Positions 1 through 8,078 of a stretch of 64,000 nucleotides of DNA are shown piece after piece; position 1 is the first letter of the stretch; each line of letters begins with the position of its first letter. Source of the DNA: Actinomadura sp. NAK00032 (lineage in GTDB: Bacteria; Actinomycetota; Actinomycetes; Streptosporangiales; Streptosporangiaceae); assembly GCF_013364275.1 (NCBI RefSeq), contig NZ_CP054932.1, positions 1,612,001-1,676,000 of the forward strand. Direction: 5' to 3'. The translations under genes were made by a program, and so were the position numbers. Under the pieces are notes generated by a model. The model searched no databases. It was not told the origin of the DNA and worked only from the letters and a program-made list of their open reading frames with translations.

Positions 1-4
1 TCGG

Positions 5-145
5 ATGAGTCCGTCCGACCAGAGTGCGAAGACGGGCGATGCGGTGGTCGGCGCTGTCGGTGCGGCAATCGTCGTCACCGAGGTCGTCCGCTCCATCGTC
101 AATCTTGCCCGACGAGCAAGAAGGAGAGAACGTGCCGATAACTGA
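5..145 (+). CDS. Small ORF of 46 residues, or 3' end of a longer gene
   Basis: Reading from the ATG at 5 gives a 46-residue peptide that begins MSPSDQSAKTGDAVVG and ends in an Arg-rich tail (ARRARRRERADN). The middle (about residues 13-33) is hydrophobic and rich in Gly, Ala and Val, so it could be one membrane or amphipathic helix followed by a positive stop-transfer region. It overlaps the next gene by 14 bases, which suggests translational coupling. The window begins only 4 bases before the ATG, so this may be the end of a larger protein. No family is recognised. Confidence 0.4.
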   Translation: MSPSDQSAKTGDAVVGAVGAAIVVTEVVRSIVNLARRARRRERADN

Positions 146-578
146 TGAGCAAGTAGCGGTGCTTCGCGCCCAACTGGCGGGAAACCGCGAGGAGCACCTT
201 AGATTGATGGAGCGGCTCGATTCCAATGAAGCCAACGTGTACTACACGGCATTGGTCGCCGCCGCTTTCATCGAGGCGGCGGAGCGGCGCTTCGTCAAAG
301 ATGGCAAAGTCGCCGACGATTCCGAGGTGATTGACTTCGTTGCCCAGGTGCGCGAAACGGACGACGAATCCTCTAGGCTGATCAAGCCGCAGATCGCGGA
401 GAGCATGATACTCGACTTGCTCGGTAAAGGTGCCATGGTCGACGCCGATCCAGACACGAGGTTCGGCCATCAGACCGTCCTTCTCGCAGCTTTGGTAGGT
501 GAGGAGCGGTTCACCTCGACCGAACTTGACGCATTCTTGAACCATGCTCGATCGCTCGCGGACGAGCTGCTCGGGTAA
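132..578 (+). CDS. Hypothetical helical protein, first of two tandem paralogs
   Basis: The product is 148 residues and not recognised. I place the start at the GTG at 132 because AAGGAGAGAA lies just upstream; the longer reading from 24 has an Arg/Ser-rich N-terminus typical of out-of-frame sequence. The protein is predicted to be mostly alpha-helical, acidic and cytosolic, with no signal peptide or membrane helix. It shares layout and local similarity with the next gene: a YYTALVAAAFIEAAERRF segment, a D/E-rich middle, an AESMILDLLG-like helix and a C-terminal four-helix pattern. The stop overlaps the next start (TAATG). Function is unknown. Confidence 0.7.
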   Translation: MPITDEQVAVLRAQLAGNREEHLRLMERLDSNEANVYYTALVAAAFIEAAERRFVKDGKVADDSEVIDFVAQVRETDDESSRLIKPQIAESMILDLLGKGAMVDADPDTRFGHQTVLLAALVGEERFTSTELDAFLNHARSLADELLG

Positions 579-1072
579 TGGATTACTCGGCCGTTCAGAT
601 TCGCGAGGAGAACATCCTGGCGTTGCGGTCCTTTCTGCTGGAAGGGCCGGAGGCGTGGGTGCCCCTGGAAGAGAAGATCCGGGTGGACGACGAGACGGCG
701 GCCGGGTACATGTCGCTGCTCTACGGGGCGTTCTGTGTGGCGGTGCGGCGGAGGTTCTCGCCGACGTACACGGTGGGCGAGATCGTCAGGCTCGTGGCGG
801 ACGTGCGGATCAGGGCCGAAGAGGAAGCGGGGCTGATCAACGCACTCGTGGCCGAGGACATGATCCGCCGTGTCGTCGGTGCGCCGCCGCTCGAAGACAG
901 CGGGCCGGATGAAGTGCGGGCCGTCCTGTACGCCGAGGTCTTCGTCCTGCTGTACCTCGTCGGTGAGGCAGGCTTCGATCGGGTGGGGCTGGAGCAGTTC
1001 ATCGATGAGGCGACGGCCTACACCAGGCAGTGGCTCGCGGCACGTCAGAACGAGCCGGCCGAGCAGCGTTAA
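578..1072 (+). CDS. Hypothetical helical protein, second of two tandem paralogs
   Basis: This 164-residue protein follows the previous gene with a one-base overlap, so the two are probably translated together. It aligns by eye with its neighbour over most of its length: GAFCVAVRRRF matches AAFIEAAERRF, VAEDMIRRVVG matches IAESMILDLLG, and both end in an F-x-x-x-A-x-x-Y/H-x-R-type helix. It has no signal peptide and no cysteine cluster. The pair looks like a tandem duplication that has diverged, perhaps giving a heterodimer. I do not recognise the family and infer no function. Confidence 0.75.
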   Translation: MDYSAVQIREENILALRSFLLEGPEAWVPLEEKIRVDDETAAGYMSLLYGAFCVAVRRRFSPTYTVGEIVRLVADVRIRAEEEAGLINALVAEDMIRRVVGAPPLEDSGPDEVRAVLYAEVFVLLYLVGEAGFDRVGLEQFIDEATAYTRQWLAARQNEPAEQR

Positions 1073-1292
1073 GCGCCGCTGGACGAGGAAGCTCGAGATT
1101 GGGGCCTCGGCCGGGCCGTGCGTTCGCATGTCCGATACATCGAGGCATGAGGGCTTTGTGAATTGGGTTTTCCGGGGCAAATCGGATGCGTGAATGTTGC
1201 ACGTGCGGAAATCGTGCGTGCTGATAGCGGCGACCGCGCTCGTTTTCGACGTGCGGAACAGGTCTTTGTCTGTGGGTGACCGTACGATTACT

Positions 1293-1331
1293 CGGCACTG
1301 ATCGTCCGTGCCGAATCGGTGATCGGCACGG
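1293..1331. promoter_or_regulatory. Alternating inverted half-sites upstream of the HTH gene
   Basis: CGGCAC (1293-1298), CCGTGCCGA (1306-1314) and TCGGCACGG (1323-1331) form two overlapping inverted repeats; the second is a perfect 9-base arm pair around an 8-base spacer. The block ends 32 bases before the regulator start at 1364. It may be an operator, possibly autoregulatory. This is inference from symmetry and position. Confidence 0.4.
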
Positions 1332-1363
1332 ATCGTGTCCGACGCGATTTCGGGAGGACGGCC

Positions 1364-2245
1364 ATGCCGAGCCCCTACGTCCGCCGCCGTCAACTGGCGG
1401 ACGAGATCCGCAAACTACGCGAGAGCCGTGGCCTCACCGCCGATGGTCTCGCCGGCCTCATGTTCTACAACCGCGCGAAGATCTCCCGGCTGGAGAACGC
1501 CCAGCGGCGGCCGGACCTGACAGAGATCATGGACATCCTCGACGCCCTTGGGATCACCGGGAGCCAGTACGACCGAATCTGCCGGCTCGCCCGCGAGGCC
1601 GCGCAGAAGGGCTGGTGGGACCGCTACGGCGCGACGATGGGCCCTCGCCAAAAGATCGCGGCGGACCTGGAGTACAACGCCGCCACCGTCCGCACCTACG
1701 ACCAGACGGCCATGCCAGGTGCTCTGCAGTGCCGTCCGTTCATCGATGCCCTCGTCAACCTCGACGAGAGTCAGGAGACGCTCGACTACGAACCAGGCCG
1801 GATGACCGAAGCGCGTGAACAGCGCCAGCATGAGTTACTCAGGGCGGGCGGACCCAGCTACGAGACCATCCTGGACGAGTCGGTGATTCGCCGGCTGGCG
1901 GTACCAGCCGAGGTGATGGCCGCTCAGCTCCGGCACATGGTCCAAACGGTCTCGGAGGCAGAACGGATCACGGTTCGCGTGCTAATGCACGACGCCCGCA
2001 TCCCTGGCGGCTTCCTCCCCAAGTCGTCGTTCTACCTCTACACGTTCGCCGAACCGGGCGACCAGCCCATCGCGATCGTAGATACCGTCACCACTGACCT
2101 CGTCCTTACGCGGCACGGAGAGGTGGCGCGGTACACCGGAATTTATGACCGCCTCCGGAGGGCCGCCCTGTCCACCCGGGACAGCATCGACTTCCTCGCG
2201 GGGGTGGCCAACCGGCTCACCGACCAGACAGGATCAGGAACATGA
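1364..2245 (+). CDS. XRE-family regulator with DUF5753 domain (Scr1-type)
   Basis: The 293-residue protein has an N-terminal Cro/C1-type helix-turn-helix (about residues 8-62: QLADEIRKLRESRGLTADGLAG through NRAKISRLE) and a C-terminal DUF5753 domain (about 100-285). This is the domain pair of actinomycete Scr1/WhiJ-like regulators. I start at the ATG at 1364 because GGGAGGACG sits 4 bases upstream. The stop overlaps the DUF397 gene in ATGA. In this family the DUF397 protein usually antagonises the HTH protein and the pair affects development or antibiotic production. That role is family knowledge, not shown here. Confidence 0.93.
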   Translation: MPSPYVRRRQLADEIRKLRESRGLTADGLAGLMFYNRAKISRLENAQRRPDLTEIMDILDALGITGSQYDRICRLAREAAQKGWWDRYGATMGPRQKIAADLEYNAATVRTYDQTAMPGALQCRPFIDALVNLDESQETLDYEPGRMTEAREQRQHELLRAGGPSYETILDESVIRRLAVPAEVMAAQLRHMVQTVSEAERITVRVLMHDARIPGGFLPKSSFYLYTFAEPGDQPIAIVDTVTTDLVLTRHGEVARYTGIYDRLRRAALSTRDSIDFLAGVANRLTDQTGSGT

Positions 2246-2436
2246 GCAAGCAGTTCCACGACTGGCGTAAGTCGCGCTACAGCGAACCCAACGGCCACTG
2301 CGTCGAAGTGGGCCGGGCGTTCGATGGGAGCGTTGGCGTCCGTGACACCAAGCTTCACGGCAACGGACCGACCTTGGAGCTCACCAGGGAGGAATGGCGG
2401 GTTCTTCTTCACCGGCTCCGCACACAAGGTCACTGA
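2242..2436 (+). CDS. DUF397 protein (Scr2-type partner)
   Basis: A 64-residue protein that contains the DUF397 signature: WRKSRYSEPNGHCVEVG near the N-terminus, then VGVRDTK and a C-terminal W-x-x-L-L-x-x-L helix. It is coupled by a 4-base overlap to the preceding XRE/DUF5753 gene. Such small partners are thought to modulate their cognate regulator by direct binding. The length is normal for the family and nothing appears broken. Confidence 0.95.
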   Translation: MSKQFHDWRKSRYSEPNGHCVEVGRAFDGSVGVRDTKLHGNGPTLELTREEWRVLLHRLRTQGH

Positions 2437-2511
2437 CCCGACTTCGGCGGCGACCTGAGGTCTGCGGCGCTCCTGGTGCTGGAGGTCGCGGGGCCGACGG
2501 CGGCCTGCGTG

Positions 2512-3173
<662 letters not shown>

Positions 3174-3177
<4 letters not shown>

Positions 3178-5678
3178 GCGGTCTCCTTCTGGTGCGCGGG
3201 CAGCGACACGATCATCGTGAGGCCGCCGCCCGGGGTGTCCTCGGGGATCAGTTCGCCGCCCATCGCCTCGGTGAGCCCGCGCGCCAGCGCGAGCCCGAGC
3301 CCCACGCCGGTGTGGTTGTCGCGGTCGCCGAGCCGCTGGAACGGCAGGAACGCCCGCTCCCGTTCGCCCTCTGGAATGCCGGGGCCGCGGTCGGCGATGC
3401 GCAGTTCGACGCGGTCCAGGATGGCGCCGGCGGTGATGAGGACGGGCGCGCCGGGCGGGCTGTGCCGCAGCGCGTTGGCGATGAGGTTGACGAGTACGCG
3501 TTCGAGCAGCGCCGGGTCGGCCGACACCTCGGGGAGGTCGGGGGCGAGCGTGACCGTGACGTCGCCGCCGCCGAGGTCGTCGAGGGCGCGCGGCACGATC
3601 TCGTCCAGGGCCAGGGGGCGGGCGGCGATGCCGAGCACGCCTGCTTGGAGGCGGCTCATGTCGAGCAGGTTCGCGACGAGCCGGTCCAGCCGCTCCAGGG
3701 AGAGCTGGGCGGTGTCGAGGAGTTCGGCGCGTTCCTCCTGCGTCCAGGCGATCGAGGTGGTGCTGAGGCTGTCGACCGCGGCCTTCGCCGAGGCCAGGGG
3801 GGTGCGCAGGTCGTGGCTGACGGCGTTGAGCAGCGCGGTCCGCATCTTGTCGGCGGCCTCCAGCGGGCGGGCCTTCTCCGCCTCGGCCCGCAGCCGCTGC
3901 TGCCGCAGCGCCCCCGCCGCCTGCACCGCGAACGCCTCCAGGACGCGGCGGTCCCCGGCGGGCATCGGACGGCCCCGGATCGCGAGGGTCAGATCGTTCC
4001 CCACCGGGATCTCGGCGTCGCCGTCGCCCGGCGTCCCGCAGGGGCGGCCCCCGACGGTCGCGACGATCCGCCAGCCCTCGTCCCCGGACGGGCGCTCCAG
4101 CAGTGTGACCGAGGTCAGGCCGAACGTCTCGCGGAGGCGGCCGAGGACCGCGTCCAGGGCGTGTTCGCCGCGCAGGACGTCCCCCGCCAGCGTCGACAGG
4201 ACCTCCGCCTCCGCGCCCAGCCGCGCGGCCTCCCGGGAGCGCCGCGCGGCGCGGTCCACGACGACGCTCACCCCGACCCCGACCAGCACGAACACCGCCA
4301 GCGCCAGCAGGTTCTCCTCCGCGGCGACGGTGAAGCGGTGGATGGGCGGGGTGAAGTACCAGTTGAGCAGCAGGAACCCGGCGACGGCCGTGAACAGCGC
4401 CGCCCGCATCCCGCCGACCAGCGCGATCGCGACCACCGCCGCCAGGAAGAACAGGATGTCGGACGGCAGCGAGATCGCCGGGCGGGCCGCCAGCAGCCCG
4501 AACGTCAGCAGCGGCAGCCCGGCGAGGGCCAGCAGGAACCCGCCGAGGCGGCGGCTGAGAGGCAGTCCCTCCGCGCGGCCCCGGCGGGCGACGCCGCGCC
4601 GCGCCTGGTCGTGCGTGACCATGTGCACGTCGATCGAGCCGGACCGGGCCGTCGTCGTCACCCCGACCCCCGGCCGCAGCAGCTGCGCGAACCGCCCGCG
4701 CCGCGACACGCCCAGGACCAGCTGCGTCGCGTTCGCGCCGCGCGCGAAGTCCAGCAGCGCGCCCGGCACGTCGTCGCCCACCACCTGGTGGTAGGTGCCG
4801 CCGAGCCCCTCCACGGCCTGCCGCTGGCGCGCCAGGTCGCCAGGCCGCGCACCGGCGAGGCCGTCGCCGCGCGCGACGTGCACGGCGAGCAGGTCCGCGC
4901 CCTTGGACCGGGCGGCGATGCGGGTGGCGCGGCGCAGCAGCGCGTCGCCCTCCGGGCCGCCGGTCAGCGCGACCACGATCCGCTCGCGCGCCTCCCACGT
5001 CCCGCCGATGCCGTGGTCGGCGCGGTACCGGTCGAGCTGGTCGTCCACCTTGCCGGCCAGCCACAGCAGCGCCAGTTCCCGCAGCGCCGTCAGGTTGCCG
5101 ACCCGGAAGTAGTTCGAGAGGGCCGCGTCCACCTTCTCCGGCCGGTACACGTTGCCGTGCGCCATCCGCCGCCGCAGCGCCTCCGGCGCCATGTCGACCA
5201 GCTCCACCTGGTCGGCGCGGCGGACCACCTCGTCCGGGACGGTCTCCCGCTGCACCACCCCGGTGATCTGCTCGACGACGTCGTTGACCGACTCCAGATG
5301 CTGGATGTTCACGGTGGAGATGACGTCGATCCCCGCGTCCCTGATCTGCTCGACGTCCTCCCAGCGCTTGGCGTGCCCGGCGCCGGGCGGGTTCGTGTGC
5401 GCCAGCTCGTCGACCAGCACGACCGCCGGTGCGCGTTCGATCACCGCGGCGGCGTCCAGCTCGGCGAACGCGGCACCCCGGTAGATCACCGTCCGGCGCG
5501 GGACGATCTCCAGGCCGTCCAGCAGCGCCTCGGTGCGCGGACGGTCGTGCGTCTCGACGTAGCCGACGACCACGTCGGTGCCGCGGTCGAGGCGCCGCCG
5601 CGCCTCCGCCAGCATCGCGTACGTCTTCCCCACGCCGGGGGCGGCCCCCAGGTAGACGCGGAGCTGCCCCCTGGCCAT
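3174..5678 (-). CDS. kdpD: Osmosensitive K+ channel histidine kinase KdpD
   Basis: The 834-residue product has the full KdpD order: an N-terminal KdpD domain with Walker A GAAPGVGKT (residues 11-19) and a DELAHTNPPG Walker-B region, a universal-stress-like domain (about 250-370), four membrane helices (DUF4118, about 390-500), a GAF-like region, a HisKA domain with phospho-acceptor H622 in AVSHDLRTPL, and an ATPase domain with N, G1 and G2 boxes. I start at the ATG at 5678 (MARGQLRVYLGAAPG), the usual KdpD N-terminus; the open frame continues upstream but into the opposite-strand pabAB gene. The sensor seems intact and expressed divergently from pabAB across a 228-base gap. Confidence 0.95.
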
Positions 5679-5906
5679 GCCCCTATCCTTCCAGGTCGAA
5701 GACCACCCACCCTTGGTGGCGTCACGTGGAAGGAAACGCCGGGCTTCTCCAGATCCGTCCCTTCTTGACGCGATCCATACGCGGATGCGGCCATCCTTCA
5801 CGCGTTCCGTACGCGCGGCCTCGGGCGGGGACGTCCGGGGCGCGTCGAGTACCGTTTTCGGCGTAACCGGGTCAGGCCGGACATCAATGCGGAGGCGGCG
5901 CGGTCG

Positions 5907-7985
5907 GTGCGGACCCTGATCATCGACAACTACGACTCGTTCACCGGCAACCTCGTCCAGTACGTGGCCGAGGCGGGGGCCGAGCCCGTCGTGCTGCGCA
6001 ACGACGAGGCGGCCTGGCGCGCGGACCTGCTCGACCCGTTCGACACCGTGGTCATCTCGCCCGGCCCCGGCTCGCCGGACCGGCCGGGCGACTTCGGGAT
6101 CTGCGCGGACGTGATCGAGCACGCCCGGATCCCGCTCCTCGGCGTCTGCCTCGGGCACCAGGGGATCTGCCACCACTTCGGCGGGCGCGTCCGGCCCGCC
6201 CCGGAGGTCCGGCACGGGCTGACCTCGCCGGTCGAGCACACCGGCGACGCCCTGTTCCGGGGCGTGCCGTCGCCCTTCACGGCGGTGCGGTACCACTCGC
6301 TGGTCGCGGACGACCTGCCGCCCGTGCTGGAGCCGATCGCCTGGACGTCCGACGGGGTCCTGATGGCCGTGCGGCACACCCGGCGGCCGATCTGGGGCGT
6401 CCAGTTCCACCCGGAATCGGTGTGCACGGAGCATGGGCGGCGCATCATCGCGAACTTCCTGGCGCAAGCGGGGAGGGTCGGTGTGAAGCCCGTGCGGGGC
6501 CGGGCCGCTGCCGTGGAGGCGCCGCCCGCGCCCTTCCGGGTCATCGCGCGGCGGCTGGGCACTCCGGCGGTGGCCGAGGACGTGTTCGGCGCGCTGTTCG
6601 CCTCGTCCGACCGGGCGTTCTGGCTGGACAGCAGCCGCACCGGCGAGCACGGCGGACGGTTCTCGTTCATGGGCGACGCCTCCGGCCCGCTGGCCCGGTT
6701 CGCCGCGTTCGACGTGGAGACCGGAGACCTCACGGTCGAGTCGGCGGGCGGGCGGGAACGGGTCCAGCGAGCGTCCTTCTTCGACTGGCTCGACGCCGAC
6801 CTGCGCGCCCACGCGGCCGACGTCCCGGACCTGCCGTTCGGGTTCGCGCTCGGCTGGGTGGGCTACCTCGGCTACGAGCTCAAGGCCGAGACCGGCGGCG
6901 CGCGGGCGCACCGCTCGCCGCACCCCGACGCCGCCATGGTCTTCGCCGACCGGGCCGTGGCGTTCGACCACGCGGAGGGCGCCGTCCACCTGCTGGCGCT
7001 CTGCCCGGCCGGAGATGAGCGCGAGGCGCGGGCCTGGCTGGACGCCATGGAGCCCCGCCTGGCGGCCCTCGCCCCGCCGGAGGAGCCGGGCCCGGTCGCG
7101 GCGCCGTCCGCGATCGTGCTGCGGCACGACCGCCCGCGCTACCTCGGCAAGATCGCGGAATGCCGGCGGGAGATCATCGCCGGGGAGACCTACGAGGTCT
7201 GCCTGACCAACATGCTCACCGCCGCCGTCCGCGCGGACCCGTGGGACCTCTACCGCCGCCTCCGGCGCAGCGATCCCGTGCCGTTCGGCGCGCTGCTGCG
7301 GTTCGGCGACCTGGCGGTGCTCAGCGCCTCGCCCGAACGCTTCCTGCGCGTCTCGGCGGACGGCGCGGCCGAGTCCAAGCCGATCAAGGGCACCCGGCCG
7401 CGCTCGCCCGACCCGGCCGAGGACCGGCGGCTGCGCGCCGAGCTCGCGGCGAGCGCGAAGGACCGCGCGGAGAACCTGATGATCGTCGATCTCGTCCGGC
7501 ACGACCTCGGGGGAGTCGCCGAGACCGGGTCGGTCACCGCCGACCCGGTGTTCGCCGTGGAGAGCTACACGACCGTCCACCAGCTGGTCAGCACCGTCCG
7601 GGCCCGGCTGCGCCCGGACGTGTCGGCGGTGCGGTGCGTGCGGGCGGCGTTCCCCGGCGGCTCGATGACGGGCGCGCCGAAGATCCGCACCATGCGGATC
7701 ATCGACCGGCTGGAGGAGGGGCCGCGCGGCGTGTACTCCGGCGCGCTCGGCTACTTCTCGCTGTCGGGGGCGGCCGACTTCAGCATCGTGATCCGCACCG
7801 CCGTCGCCACGCCGGGACGCGTCGAGTTCGGCATCGGCGGCGCCGTCACCGCGCTGTCGGACCCGGCCGACGAGTTCGCCGAGACGGCGGTCAAGGCCGC
7901 GCCGCTGCTGCGCCTGCTCGGCGTCCCGTTCCCCGGGCTGCCCGCCGCCCCGGCCGCCGAGGCGGCCCTCGTGGGCGAAGGCTGA
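5907..7985 (+). CDS. pabAB: Aminodeoxychorismate synthase, fused components II and I
   Basis: A 692-residue fusion of a glutamine amidotransferase (residues 1-190) and a chorismate-binding domain (about 210-680). The amidotransferase triad is visible: C81 in GVCLGHQG and H168/E170 in FHPES. The synthase half has PIKGTRPR with K494, the lysine that marks PabB rather than TrpE (which has Ala there), plus FPGGSMTGAPK. The enzyme makes 4-amino-4-deoxychorismate for p-aminobenzoate and folate, or for PABA-derived natural products. The GTG at 5907 is preceded by GGAGG. It stands alone, without pabC beside it, and ends at a strong shared terminator. Confidence 0.93.
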   Translation: MRTLIIDNYDSFTGNLVQYVAEAGAEPVVLRNDEAAWRADLLDPFDTVVISPGPGSPDRPGDFGICADVIEHARIPLLGVCLGHQGICHHFGGRVRPAPEVRHGLTSPVEHTGDALFRGVPSPFTAVRYHSLVADDLPPVLEPIAWTSDGVLMAVRHTRRPIWGVQFHPESVCTEHGRRIIANFLAQAGRVGVKPVRGRAAAVEAPPAPFRVIARRLGTPAVAEDVFGALFASSDRAFWLDSSRTGEHGGRFSFMGDASGPLARFAAFDVETGDLTVESAGGRERVQRASFFDWLDADLRAHAADVPDLPFGFALGWVGYLGYELKAETGGARAHRSPHPDAAMVFADRAVAFDHAEGAVHLLALCPAGDEREARAWLDAMEPRLAALAPPEEPGPVAAPSAIVLRHDRPRYLGKIAECRREIIAGETYEVCLTNMLTAAVRADPWDLYRRLRRSDPVPFGALLRFGDLAVLSASPERFLRVSADGAAESKPIKGTRPRSPDPAEDRRLRAELAASAKDRAENLMIVDLVRHDLGGVAETGSVTADPVFAVESYTTVHQLVSTVRARLRPDVSAVRCVRAAFPGGSMTGAPKIRTMRIIDRLEEGPRGVYSGALGYFSLSGAADFSIVIRTAVATPGRVEFGIGGAVTALSDPADEFAETAVKAAPLLRLLGVPFPGLPAAPAAEAALVGEG

Positions 7986-8034
7986 GAGGCCATCGGCGGC
8001 GCTGCGGCCGACCGCGTCCGCTGTAGGCCCGGGT

Positions 8035-8072
8035 GGGGGCGGGACGGGAGCGCGTCTGGCCGTCCCGCCCCC
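8035..8072. terminator. Bidirectional hairpin terminator between pabAB and the GH74 gene
   Basis: GGGGGCGGGACGG (8035-8047) pairs perfectly with CCGTCCCGCCCCC (8060-8072) around a 12-base loop. It lies between two convergent stop codons. There is no T-run, as is common in actinomycetes. Confidence 0.75.
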
Positions 8073-8078
8073 CGTATG

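Noticed and set aside
3192..5768. Open frame of 858 codons on the plus strand opposite kdpD
   Set aside because: It mirrors the third-position GC bias of kdpD, is rich in Arg, Gln and Gly, and has no domain. It is a shadow of the real gene.
5679..7580. N-terminal extension of KdpD by 634 codons
   Set aside because: It would lie opposite pabAB, and KdpD proteins normally start just where the ATG at 5678 does.
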